From Scopulariopsis brevicaulis (Eukaryota; Ascomycota; Sordariomycetes; Microascales; Microascaceae): DNA of 64,000 nucleotides. Positions 34,001 through 45,700 of this stretch are shown here, one piece after another. The notes beneath the pieces are model-generated. The model was not told the DNA's origin and did no database searches. It saw only the letters and a list, made by a program, of their open reading frames with translations. The stretch's first letter is position 1; every line of letters starts with the position of its first letter. The position numbers were made by a program, and so were the translations under genes. Location: positions 62,001 through 126,000 of the forward strand of contig JAGFNX010000103.1 of assembly GCA_017657125.1 (NCBI GenBank). Reading direction: 5' to 3'.

Positions 34001-35087
34001 GTAGGACACGGTGGCTCCGCAAGGAGGGACACTCGCACTCCGCGCAATGAAACGAGACGATGGAGGAGCATGTCGCCCCGAGGTCGTGCACAGCTGACGG
34101 GAACTGGGTCTGAGACGGGGTGGGCGCGAAAGCTTACTTCGGTACACGGACGGCATTCCAGAATGGTTCCCCGTCGCCCGGACGAATCGAGGCCTTTTTC
34201 CCTGTACAAAGTTGTACTTGGAGGAGGGTGGGGACGCAGGATTGATCGACTTGTGCTGATCCGCCTCATGCACGAGACGGAGGCGAGGTGGGATCGGCGG
34301 GATGGTCAGCGTCAGCACGGATCTTCCCGAGAACGCCTTGCCGTCCTTTGCTAGTTTCGGAGACAGAACGGTTGATTCAAGGGCGGCACTTCGGCTGGAG
34401 CTTACTGGACTAGTAGGTATGAGCTTCTGTTCTGTGATGACCTGCCCTTCCCACGACGGTCTGTCAAGCAGCGCGTGGATGGTTCTCGGGGAGATGCTGT
34501 CGAGGTGGCCGCTGTGACACCCACTCTCCGCCGAGCGTAGATGCAAGGAACTCGTCCAAGGCTAGCTCGCCGTCCACAAGGAGCGGAAACACCACCCTAC
34601 CTCGCAATATCGACGTTTCGTCTAACAGGACAAGCTCACCCCACCACCCTGTGCCTCGCTTCACCAGAGTACTTCGCAAGAGGTCAGCCTGCCGTCCGCA
34701 AGGAGCGTGACAGTATACACCAGCCTTCCTACCAATGTAGACGATACTCTCGAGTCCCGACAGGAACCCACCCCGCAGCCCCATGCCTCGCTTCGCCAGA
34801 ATGCTTCACATCGAGGCCAGCTCGCCTTTTGAATAGAGCAGAACCAGTATTAAACACCGGCCTTCCTCACGTAGACGCGACACCCAAGAGAAGGTCATCT
34901 ACAATCCGATACTTGACTTCACCATAGAACACATTGCTTCATGAGGAAACGTAAGTAAACAAAGAAAAATAAAAATAAAATAAAGGGAATAGCTTCAAGA
35001 CTCCCTAGATACATCTATCAATACAAAAAGCATCATCACGTCCAAACCCAATCTAAATTCCCAAAAAGAAACACCACCTCGCCCAAA
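31079..35087. other. Gene-poor 4 kb stretch
   Basis: No supportable gene. The left part should include the promoter of the sugar transporter. A degenerate tandem repeat of ~125 bp lies at 34564-34890. Open frames here (up to about 200 codons at 31181-31789, minus) lack family features. The sequence is GC-rich and not AT-shifted. Confidence 0.55.
34564..34890. repeat. Degenerate tandem repeat, ~122-133 bp unit
   Basis: Units begin near 34564, 34686 and 34819. Unit starts read AGCTCGCCGTCCACAAGGAG, AGCCTGCCGTCCGCAAGGAG and AGCTCGCCTTTTGAATAGAG. Units 1 and 2 also share the later block TGCCTCGCTTC(A/G)CCAGA(G/A)T. The third copy is partial. Confidence 0.7.
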
Positions 35088-37228
35088 TCAGTACTCGAGC
35101 GTGGGCTCAACGCCCTTCACCCGCCCAATGACCTGCGCAGGCGCGTACTTGGGAATGACCTCGTCGTCGTGCAACATCTCAAACTCCTCCGTCGCGTCCC
35201 GGCCCATGAAGTTGTAGATCGCCTCCGGGCCACCCGGGTGCTCGTCCAGCCAGTTGGTGAGGTCCATCACGACGCCCTTGACAACGACCCACAAGTCATC
35301 CTTGGTGTTGTGCTTAGCGATCTCTTCCATCGTGTACTCCTTCTCGGGCACCTCGAACTTCTTGGGGTCGTTCTTACCCGACTTCTCGGATCCACCGGCG
35401 GCGGCCGAGGCGGGCGCGGAGGGCGAAGGGGTGACGGTCGACGTCGAGGCGGGGATCGAGCCCGAGCCGGTGCTGGGCCCGGCGCCGGAGCCGCTCCAGT
35501 CGACGGTCACGCGGTTGGGCTGCGAGGGGTCGATGTGGAGCGAGATCTGGCCGAGCCTCTGGGCCGCCGCGCCGGAGCCGGAGCCCGCGAGGACCTTCTT
35601 GAAGAGGTAGTTGCTGGCGGTGTCACCGGCGACACGGCCGTAGACGACGCAGCCAAGCAGCGAGGAGCCACCGAGACGGTTGGCGCCGTGGACGCCACCT
35701 GCAAGCTCACCGCAGGCGTAGAGGCCATCGAACGGCTTGCCCTCAGAGTTGAGGACCTGCGACTTGTCGTCGATCTCGACACCGCCCATGGTGAAGTGGA
35801 GGACGGGCTCCATCACCGCCACGTGGAAGTCGTCGTCGATGTCCAGGGGGACGTTCTGGAAGAACTTCTTGCCCCAGGGATCCTTGTCCTTGCCATCGGC
35901 GTACGTGTTGTACGTCTTGAACGTCTTCTGGAGGTGGTCGGGCGCGCAGCCGATCTCCTTGGCCAGCTCCTTGCCGGTCATCTTCTTCATGAGACCGCGG
36001 CCAGAGTAGTGGCGGGTGTGGAAGTCGAGGACGTTGGACGCCTTGGAGTTGAGAACAAGCCTGATGGGGAACTTGTTCTTCTCCTTCTCCTTCCACATCA
36101 TACCCGAGACGTAGTCACGGTGGCCGAGCTCGTCGCAGAACCGGTCGCCGTCACCGTTCAGGAGGATGCCGCCCTCGCCACGAAGAGCCTCGGCAGCCAG
36201 GAACTTGGTCTTCGCGCCGGGGTCCTTGGGGTCGACGAGACCGGTCGGGTGGACCTGGACCTTGTCCATGTCGATGCCGTTGCCGCCGATAGCCATGATC
36301 ATCTTCTGGCCGTCGCCGGTGGCGTGGGCACCGTTCGTCGTGGAGAGGCCGACGGTGTCGGGGCGGTGCTTCTCGAGCAGCGAGGAGTCGCTGAAGTCGG
36401 CGGCGTAGCCACCGGTGGCAAGGATGACGGGGCCATCAAGGGTCGCCGACTCGCCGTCGCACTCGTAGGTAACACCATGGACATGATTGCCCTCCTTGTT
36501 GAGGGAGGTGACGCGGGCCTTCTTGATGATCTCGACGCGGCCCGGCTCGTTCTCTGCTAGCTCCTCGAGGCGCTGCATGAGAGCGTAGGTGATGGCCATG
36601 CCAGGGAACTTGGCATCGTGGCCACGGTGGGTACGGGGCTGAGAGTGACCTCTGTTGCAGTGTTAGCACATGCCGCGTGGTTTCGACGTGGCGAGATTTA
36701 TCACTACTTACCCTAACCGGGAGACCAGGGTGAGATCTAGGTCAAAGACATCCTGGAGCCACTCAACAGCGGCGGCCGACTTGTAGGTCAGGACCTTGAT
36801 CAGGTCGGGGCGCGCCTTGTCGCGCGCAGACTTCATGGTATCATCGTAGAACTGCTTGACGCTGTCGGGAACGCCATTCTCGACCTGGGTGCGGGTGAGG
36901 GCACCGTTGATACCCGAGGTAGCTTTTGTCGAGTTTCCACCGAAGAAGGCTGTAGAGGCGAAGTGTCAGTATGGCGATGTTGCGCATCAGGTGACGGGGG
37001 TTAGAGCGGCGAGGGGTTCGTGCTTACCCTGCTTGTCCAGGACGACGACGTTACCACCGGCGAGGTAGATGGTGTGCGCAGCACTGAGGCCGGAAACTGC
37101 ATCGCAGACGGTCAGCAAGAGTTCAAATCGGCGCGGCGATCCTGCGAGATGCCAAACGACACGATGGCCGAAGGCGAGAGGGGATAACACTTACGGCCGC
37201 CACCAACAACAATCACCCTCTGCGTCAT
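35088..37228 (-). CDS. frd: Soluble fumarate reductase with C-terminal cytochrome b5 domain
   Basis: FAD enzyme that reduces fumarate to succinate and so reoxidises FADH2/NADH under low oxygen (Osm1/Frd1 family). Four minus-strand exons, 37195..37228, 37028..37096, 36712..36949 and 35088..36651, give 634 residues. The N-terminus has the Rossmann fold VIVVGGGLSGLSAAHTIYLA with two introns inside it, then FFGGNSTKATSGINGA. Catalytic flavoprotein blocks include ATGGYAADF, VQVHPTGLVDPKDP, AEALRGEGGILLN, GGVEIDDKSQVL, and YACGELAGGVHGANRLGGSS. After a Ser/Pro/Ala/Gly-rich linker (about residues 480-545) comes a cytochrome b5 domain: YTMEEIAKHNTKDDLWVVV, the heme ligand in LDEHPGGPEAI, and the second His in FEMLHDDE. 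This fusion is known in filamentous fungi. No organelle signal is evident ahead of the Rossmann fold. Confidence 0.94.
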
Positions 37229-39303
37229 GGTTGCGATGTTGCTTGTGATAGGAGGGGAACGGTAATGCGGATTAATGGTAAAGAAGGTATAGAGTCCTTG
37301 AAAGAAGGGTGGGAGAGAAAGAAAGTCCGCGGGATTACGGAATGAGTAAGGAGGTTCGGGGGGGAGAATATATGGGACGAGGACGGAATCCGGAACGTGG
37401 GGAGAATTCCGAAGCTACAAGTACTTCAATGAGCTGGCGCTGCGCCGAGGGACCCAGAAGGTTGATGTTTCGCCGGCCCGGCTCGAGGTCGGTCGCCAAT
37501 GAGCCGAGGTACTTGGCTTGGGACAGGGGGTGATGCCACTAAATTTGGGCCGTCTCTGGTGGCTAGCCGATTGGGGAGGCGAAACGTCACTGTCCTATTC
37601 CACGGAATTAGCCACTTTGGCGCTGCCAGAAACTAGAGATGCTTTGCATTATCTCTGTCTACAGAGGAATGTGGCTTTCCGGCGTCTTGCTATTTCCATA
37701 TCTTTTCTTCACGAAGTCCTCCGTTCGACTGCTCTGATTCCAGCGTGAATTTTTAACTGCCGGTCAACAGCTCGACCGAGCATATCCCCCGTCCGTGTCC
37801 GGTGGGGTGCGTGCGGGGAGAGCTAGAGCCAGAGTGGAGCCCCCAGAGAAATCCGACGGGGAGATACATACCGAGGCTGTTAACCCACGCAGCATGCGCG
37901 CAAGATGGGGTCTGGACCCTGCCCCATGCGACGAGGTCGCCTCATCAATCCTTCAGAGCCGCGCGGAAGAAACGAACGTGTGGCACTTATCCTCGCCTTT
38001 GGCAAATACAGGGCGTTCCCGGCGCCCAATGGAGCGGTACGTTCCCCATAGTATTGAGTTCCTCTGACATGTGAAGGCGACGAGTCCCGCCGCCTCCCTT
38101 CCCAATGCTGAATCAGACAATTACCCCGCCCCTCATTGGCTCGCGGCCTCAATCTTTGCCACCCCACGCGGAGCAAGCACGCTGCACCGCGTGTCAGGTG
38201 GTCTTCCCCGAGGCCAGCAGAAGGGGTAATGATGTCACGCCCATACGGACATTTCTGCCCACCCTGGGTTCGTGAATGAATCAGCCCAGCATGGTATGAT
38301 TGGACGTGGCTCTGGGAAGGGCCTCAGTTGGATCGCTCGACCAACTGCCGACAGAATGTAAACAACCTCACGACGGGTTACCGACACGGCCGTCGGGTCC
38401 TGGTTATCAAGCCGCCCTCAAGGTAATGGTAAGCAAGTGCGTGGACAATCAAACTTCCTCAGTTTTGCGAGGGTGGAACGGTGGCTTGACTCCTGAAAAC
38501 GAGATTCACATGTGAAAGCCAACGTGGGCCCGCCCCACGATTTGGAGGCGTCCTCCCCACACGGGCCCCGGACTTGTTCGCGCAAATGCACATGCCTAAC
38601 AGAGTAATGCCGGGGGGTTCCAAGGGTCTTATAATCTCCGTACCTGCCGTAGCTTCTGGGTCCGTCCCGGGGCAATTTTGCCTCCGTTTGGTCCAGGCGG
38701 CTAATCAATAGGGCTGGGTAGAGTCCAGGCTCTCAGTACGTTTAGCGCAGATTGACATGTGAATGTCCACGATCACGAGCGCCTCTCTTAGTGTGGTTCG
38801 AATCCAAATTTCTGTCCAAGGCCCACGCATGCGCTCTCCATCGGGGCAGCATATCACGACCCAGCACGTGGGAAGGCGGTCGCATTGGATCAGGATCGGT
38901 TACTGCGAAACCCCACGAGTCCAGAGTTATTGATATAGGTATCGAAGCCCAGTCAGAGGGTCAGACCAGGCCCACTGAAACGGCCCAGTAGCCCCGAATC
39001 ACAGACTCCCTGTTTCAACCTCTTCTAGAAAGCCTGACGTCCCTCTCACTCGTCTCGACTCGACAATAACATAACGTGGCGGCATGTTCAACGCATGCAG
39101 GGTCTCATAAACATAACTCCATTCGCGCTTTGAGGATTTGATGGTTTGGCAAGATGGCGTGTTCGTCCAGGGTATAGGTAAGTGGCGGCGTAGTCTGGCA
39201 TTTCTAATATCCGCCGCGGTCGTGGTTCAGTACGTGGAATTAAGGAAGCGCGTAACGGCAGTTGGGGCGAGCGTGGGTCGGTCGTTATTTCGTCGGAATT
39301 ACA
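37229..39303. other. Gene-poor 2 kb stretch
   Basis: Upstream of the fumarate reductase gene and downstream of the FAS1 gene. A perfect B-box match (GGTTCGAATCC) near 38793 has an A-box-like string 50 bp before it, but no tRNA cloverleaf forms. No coding signal recognised. Confidence 0.55.
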
Positions 39304-40025
39304 TTACGCATAGTTGAGGACGCCCTTGATGATCCACTGCGTCGGAGTTAGTAGCGGCTTCAAGGAGAGCTGCTCCATGAACCGGGTCATGTACGTACCA
39401 CCTCGCCGTTCGATACCGAACTCGGGATATCATTGACCTCAATGTTGCCCGGTTGGATCTGCTCCGTCGTCAGCACCCATCACGACCTTAACGCTATATT
39501 CTTCTCACTTACAACTTTCTTTCCTCCCTTCATCTCCCACCAAACGTCCCTCCCACCACCCACGGCCTGCACCTTATCCCCCTCCATCCACGGACTCCGC
39601 GGAACAATATGCGCCTCCACGAACCTCCTCAAATTCCTCTGCGCCCGCTCAGTACCATCTTTCCCCTCGTACGCATCTGCACCGAGAGCCCCGTAGTCCC
39701 TGGGATCCTCCCACGGCTTCCGCGGCAGCCCCTCGACGGCAGAGTTGAGCGGCGCGAGGACCGTCGTGTTCACCTTGGCGTTATCGAGGCGCGTCTCGAC
39801 ACATTCGACGTCGCGCGTGAAGCCCGCGAAGATGTTGATGCTCTTGTCGCGGGCCATGACATCGGAGAGGATGACCCCGCTCTTCGGCGTTGGGTCTTGG
39901 TTCGCGGAGGGGTCCATGAGGGGCGCCTGCGGGGGTTCGGGGCGTGTTCGGAAGATGTTGAAGGCGAGGAGGGAGGAGGCTGGGGAGAAGATGGCGAGGA
40001 ATAGATATACGACTATGTATTTCAT
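39304..40025 (-). CDS. Secreted FAS1 (fasciclin) domain protein
   Basis: Cell-surface or secreted protein with one fasciclin fold. Three minus-strand exons, 39513..40025, 39399..39458 and 39304..39336, give 201 residues. A signal peptide (VVYLFLAIFSPASSLLAF) is followed by the FAS1 domain: VILSDVMARDKSINIFAGF, NTTVLAPLNSAVEGLP (the usual TVFAPTN-type block), a helix region with YEGKDGTERAQRNLRRFVEAHIVP (the domain's His-Ile block), and the closing strand IQPGNIEVNDIPSSVSNGEV. The last exon codes only WIIKGVLNYA plus stop, the conserved 'I-x-G-V-L' end of the fold. That match is what decides both small exons. No GPI signal or second FAS1 domain follows. The opposite strand carries no gene. Confidence 0.85.
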
Positions 40026-40465
40026 GCTAGGTAAGATTATAGTATAATGGTAAGACGATGCTGAAACGAGGGGTGCGCGTTAGCATTGTTGGAGGGAAGT
40101 CGTCTGAGTGCCTGACGTGACGTCACTGCCTTGAAGCGCCCTTTCGTGTTGCGGCGTTCTCCCGACAACTATCCGACCCACCTCGAAGACGGAACTTCCT
40201 CAACTACGGAACCAGAGAACGAAGTTGCACGAACCCGTTACAACATTTTTCTGATCGTGCATCTAGGCCTAATTATCTACTTGGAATCATTAAACGGCGA
40301 TGTCCCAAGCACCTGCCATCAACTCTCGGCTTCCGATGGCGCTGTTTCTACCCCCCTCCCCCCCCCCCCCAAGCTGCTGTCTTGATAACCTCCGGATTCT
40401 CAAGTATACTCAAGATATCGAAATTATTGGCTTCTATACGAGGATCCCAACAGGTTCCGTTACCA
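40026..40465. other. Intergenic, 440 bp
   Basis: Between two minus-strand genes; includes a C-rich tract near 40352-40371. Nothing else seen. Confidence 0.6.
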
Positions 40466-42004
40466 TCATCTCCAGCGAGGCCAAGCATCAACAACAGTAT
40501 CCCTCTCGTCCTCCTTCTGGCTGTCCACAACGAGATACCAGTCGAAAAAGGCCCCTGCGATACATGAGTGGTTCGGCCAAATCCGAACACGCTGACCAAC
40601 CTTGAGTGGGATCTCATCGGCCTTTTCGCCCTTCCACCCTAGGATGCCGTGCTCCTGGCTGACCTTGACCACCTGCCACCCACCGTGTACAGCCGGGAAC
40701 TCAGATGCAAGTGGGGTGTTTGTGGTTCCCGCCTCCGGCCACGGCATGACGATTCCCCAGCCATTGTAATGGACGCCTTTCTCGGAACCCAAGTCCTTAC
40801 AAGGCTCTCTTCCAAGTCCCAGACACCCAACGTTAATGAGAGCCTCCGTTGTGCCATTTAGGCCACGGCCGGGGTAGAGGGAAACCACGTCTGCCAAGAT
40901 GCTAATCGCAATGTCGGACGAGCTCAAGAGCTCCGGGCCTCTGGCATGTGTCGCGAGTTGTTGGAGGTCAAGGGTGGAATACACCCCGGCGTGAGCCTCG
41001 ATGCTGTAGCCCTTGGACTTGAGAGTTTCCATCTGGGTCCTAAGTGATCGACAGACTTCCAAGTCCTGATGACCGCAGTCGTCGGATTTTGTGAGGCATG
41101 GATGCTGGAGGTTAGTTGCGGTCGGAGATGCACCGACTGATAGCACCAGAGGTACATGAGCGGAATCAGCCTCAATCGTGTCCGCGAAACGTCCCAAGAC
41201 CTCGACCTCCTCTAGTAGATACTTTAGGGCCTGCCAGTCTTCTCTCGTGTCGTAAGAGTGACCAGCATGGATATAGAGACCGTGGAAGACGAGCGTTCCG
41301 TCAGTGTGGATACGGACGAGAGCGTCTACTAGCTCCGTAGATGCTTCTGTATGCGGGATGACACCGGCACGGTGGTATCCGCCGTCGACCTTGATGAAGA
41401 CAAGAGGTGCATGTCCCGACGCCTCGGCGAGAGACTTTGCGTACTCAAGTTGCTGGGGATGATCAACCATGACGGAAAGCCCCTTGGGGCCAACTTCTCT
41501 GGAGACGCTCGCCAGTCCTGGGATGACGCTAGGATGGAGAGGGAAGGCGTATAGCACCTGGTCAAAGTTATGAATGTGCATACAGTCTGGGTTTCTTCAG
41601 GAGGTGCGGGGGAGGCTCACGTTGATGGCCCGGCCCGCGTGTTGGTACTCCTTCAGCAAGGGTACCAGGTTCTCTGCCTCCTTGACAGTGGAAACCACTA
41701 GGTTGACAGGTGACCCTGGCTTGTCTCCCACTTGGAGCCTGGTAAGCTCAATCGTCTATTTCAGTCAGTCGAGGCATCCTTGAACCCGTCGTCAAACAAC
41801 TGGTTGTGGACGCACTTTGTGGGTTTTGACATGGGGTCGCCATTCGAGTCCCAATGTCTCTACAGCCTCGAGCATTCGCTTGCAATTGGTCTCAAGGGCC
41901 GCGAGGTCCAGGACAACAGCGGGACTTGCGATGGAGTAGCATGGGTCAGACAAGCTCTTCCCCACAAACTCACCCCGCAGTTGCTCCTTGGTAGAAGAGG
42001 TCAT
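40466..42004 (-). CDS. dsd1: D-serine dehydratase / D-threonine aldolase-like PLP enzyme
   Basis: Fold type III PLP enzyme that degrades D-amino acids; eukaryotic members deaminate D-serine to pyruvate and ammonia. Three minus-strand exons, 41816..42004, 41621..41755 and 40466..41557, give 471 residues. The PLP lysine is Lys60 in RPHVKTHK, immediately before the first intron. The barrel continues with SPVNLVVSTVKEAENLV, VLYAFPLHPSVIP, VMVDHPQQLEYA, FIKVDGGYHRAGV and HGLYIHAGHSY. The C-terminal beta domain has the metal-binding PNHSCIAGAF (His and Cys zinc ligands) followed by YLVVD, a hallmark of this family. The second intron (63 bp, donor GTGAGC) was placed so that AGRAIN joins VLYAFPL as in homologs. 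I chose the ATG at 42004 over an upstream in-frame ATG at 42118 because it starts next to the conserved core. Which D-amino acid is used cannot be decided. Confidence 0.9.
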
Positions 42005-42712
42005 CGTGTGACTTAAGACAGGACAAGGCAGGATAATGTTCGGAGCGATTTTGTAAGGGCACGATATTCTCACGATACGTCTTTTAAAGGCCTGGAGGTT
42101 AAGGGCTCGATGACTCAATAACTTCGGTGCTCCGCAGAGACGTAGGCACCTTCCTGAACCGTGTTGGTAATGCTACGGAAAAGGCAAGCCGAATCGAGCC
42201 CGATTTACTATTGTCAGCTCCTCCATAAAGCCTCAGCAACGTCTAATGTCTTAGGTTAGGTAAGAGCATAAGTGCTAGATTATACCTTACATACGTATAA
42301 CAGTCTATGAGAACCTCAGAAGGGGAAAGATCTTTGGAAAGATCCTTGGAACCTTTAGACGCCTGGCTCGTGAGTTTGGGACCAGAAGAGCACGTGACCT
42401 AAAAGCGGAGCAGCATGGATCCTGACTCCACACTATCTTATCGGCGGTCTGTCATAGTGCGCCTTATATTTAGACGCACGACGCACTGAGTATAGCTTGC
42501 CCGCTCTCTGATTGGACAATAATCCAAGTCCCCAGTGCCATCCTCAGCCGGTCGCTTGGTGCCTTCTGAACCTCGACTCAACTCGATCGATCCGTGCATT
42601 TCCCTCCACCAGGATCACCAACTTCGAACCACACGGCACTCGACACAACTCCTTACAACGGCCTGCGCCCGGCCTCGATGTCGCCTGCCCTTGGGCATTC
42701 TTTCGATCCCCT
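42005..42712. other. Divergent promoter, DSD1-like / TAF1
   Basis: 708 bp shared upstream region. An open frame joins in phase with TAF1 from 42512, but its sequence is not protein-like until 42713. No specific sites assigned. Confidence 0.55.
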
Positions 42713-45700
42713 ATGATGGCGTCGCCCGTTTCCGCCGACCAGCCTGCCAACGCGATGTCTCCAGAAGGCGAGCAGGCCCAGCACAGGCCATCGGCGGAGC
42801 CGTCGCCGGAGACTCTCTCGTTCAATGATGACAAGTGGAAGGAGCAGGATGAAGCTGATGAGGCTAATATCCGTAGCATTCTTTCCCAGAGCCAGGATAT
42901 AGGAGGGGGGAACGGACCGAACTTCGCCTCGCTTTCGCACGACAACCCTATCGACCAGTCCGGCAAGGCTGACGACGCGTTTGATTTTGAAGACATCAGC
43001 GACGATGATCTTCCCGATGAAGAACCTGCCGCCCCAACCGGATCCTTCGAGCTCCCCGGGCTCACGGACGACGGGGGCACTAGCCATGACACCGACGACC
43101 TGTTTGGGGAGGGCCGGGAATCCTCACCCTTCGACCCGGTTTTGGCGCCCTCCTCCCCGCAGGAACAGCCCGAGGCTCCCGACACTGCCCATCCGGATAT
43201 CCGTCCAGAGTCGAGCTTTGCCGATAACAACGACTTCTCGTTCGATGCTGCGGCCCAAGAGGGGCAGAACCAGGACCCCAACATTCCTCCCGCCATTACG
43301 TCGGTTGAGGATTTTGTGAAACAGAAGTGGCCCGACTTTAGGCAAGGCGTCATCCTGAACTGGAACGAGATTCTCGTGCCGAGGCCAGCAGAGTTCCGCG
43401 CAGCCAAGCCCGCAAGGAAGCCGAAACCTCTCCTCCTCAACAAGCTGAGCCTCGACATCGCCCCCGACCAGGAGAAGGTATTCCGCGTTCCTGGATACGG
43501 CGCACAGCTCCGGAAGGAGGCCGCTTCAGATGGGCTCGTTCACATACGACCACCCGGGCAAGAAGCGGGAACCAAGGGCGGCGAGTTTGACTTGGACGCG
43601 GAGTCGGACGATGACCTCATCTGCGGGCTCACTCTTCAGCATATCGATACTATTTGCTACGATTTTGATGACAAGATTTCTCATGCGGAGGCTGCTCTTA
43701 GCGCAGAAATGGCTTCGCGAGAGGCAGAACGGAAACGTGGGTGGAGTGACGCGGACGACGAGTGGGACGCGATGTTCATGGACGAACCGCCCCCGAAGCG
43801 AAAGAGAATCATTCCATCTGGCCTCCCGGATGTAACCCAGTTTGACACACCGTCTTTGGGCGCTTACGAACAACTGACGCGGGCCGGCTCCAAGCGTGTA
43901 TTGCTCGATCTCAATGATCCTAACCTTCACGTTATCGACGAGGAGGCCGAGCGTCCCGCGAAGCGAACCAGGGTGGGCCTCGGGCAGGGTCCGGCGAACG
44001 GGAACCTCGCTCCAAAGTCGCTCGGTCGCTTCAATATTGCCAACGACGAGGCGTACGAACTCCTCAAGGAGGCCCATCAAGACAAGGTCAGGGCTACGAT
44101 TGGCAACATCATCGTCGATCACGCTCTCCCTGCGCTTCGGTTGACGTGGCCGTACTACAAGACGAAACTTGTGGAGAGGCAGGATCAGTTCCACCGCCCG
44201 CCATTCCGTGTACGGAAATATGTTGGCAGGCCTCTCGAGTTTTCGAAGCGCAGCGTTGTCAAGAAGAAGGCGCAGAAGGGCAAGGCCCGCGATGTATTCC
44301 GAGAAACCAAGGATCTGACTCTGAGAGACAACTCGTCTGCCGTGCTCTTTGAGTACAGCGAGCGGATTCCCACGGTGCTGTCCAAGTTTGGCATGGGGAA
44401 TCGGATCATCAATTATTATCGCAAGCGACCCGATGAAGACAAGGCCGACCCTGAGAAAAAGCAGCTTGGCGAGCTGCAGATTCTTCTGCCAGAAGACCGA
44501 TCGCCATTCGCCATCTTTGGCACCGTCGACCCTGGCGAGACTGTCCCTACGCTCCATAATCAAATGTACCGCGCCCCGCTGTTTCAGCATAAACCCCGAG
44601 AGGGTGATTTCATCTTGGGGCGGAGCTCGACTGGCAAGGACGGCGCCCAATGGTACGTGAGAAAGATGGACCACATCTTTGTCGTCGGCCAGACCTTCCC
44701 GTCGGTTGAAGTTCCTGGTCCGCATTCTCGAAAAGTTACTACGACGTCGAAGAACAGGACCAAGATGCTCAGCTACCGCATTATGCGGAAGCACCCTGAG
44801 GGCATGCTCTTCACGGGGGATATCACGAGGCACTTGGCGGGAACGAACGACGGGCAAAACCGGCAGAAGTTGAAGGAATTCTTGAAATACGTGCGACCAG
44901 ACAAGGATAACAACAAGCCAGGGTATTGGTCTCTTCCCCCGGACCAGCCACTGATGAATGAGGAAGGCATTCGCGCCCTGATAAAGCCGGAAGATACCTG
45001 CCTCATTGACGGGATGAATCTGGGTATGAAGATTCTCGAGGATGCCGGGTTTGACCCTCGCTTGGCCGTGATTCAGGACAATGAAGACGGGGAAGCCGAT
45101 GGTGAGGGTGGCAAGGGCAAGAAGGCGGGCGAGAAGGGCGAGGAGTCCCTTGCCGAGAAGATGGCGCCGTGGAAGACATCCAAGGCCTTCATCGACGCCT
45201 GCACCGGGAAGGCCATGCTCCAGCTCCACGGAGAGGGCGACCCGACGGGCCACGGGCTTGGCTTCAGCTTCATCCGCACGTCCATGAAGGGCGGCTACCT
45301 TGAGCAGCTTCAGAACGGGCCGCTGTCCTCGTCCGCGGACGCGATCGAGAAGCAGAAGCGGGACAACAACGGCCACGCCTACAACGTCAAGAAGCAAGAG
45401 CAGGCGTACAAGTCGGGAATCAGCGAGATTTGGGGCAAGCAGAAGACAACCCTCAGCGACCCGACGATCCACGACGACGACGACGTCCTTCAGATTGCGG
45501 ACGAGGACGAGCGGTTCAATAACACGCAGGGGGCGCCGACGCCCGCCGCGGCGCCAGACGACAGCGTTAGTCAATTTAGTGGATTCACCACGGCTAGTCG
45601 CCAGTCCAGGAAGCGACTGCGGATCGTGCGTCAGATGCGGGGTCTAGATGGTAATATCGAGGAGAGGGTCGAGGTAGTCGAGGACCCGGTGGTGATTTCG

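Noticed and set aside
35169..36560. 463-codon antisense frame over fumarate reductase
   Set aside because: Shadow of the real gene; no domain features.
38740..38815. A-box-like TAGCGCAGATTG and B box GGTTCGAATCC resembling a tRNA gene
   Set aside because: Acceptor, D and anticodon stems do not pair; at best a decayed tRNA or chance match.
42512..42712. Longer N-terminus for TAF1 from an upstream in-frame ATG
   Set aside because: The added residues are not protein-like and the double ATG at 42713/42716 begins the sequence that looks like the true N-terminus.
43526..45574. 682-codon open frame antisense to TAF1
   Set aside because: It mirrors the TAF1 exon in GC-rich codons, has no family motif, and TAF1 on the other strand is certain.
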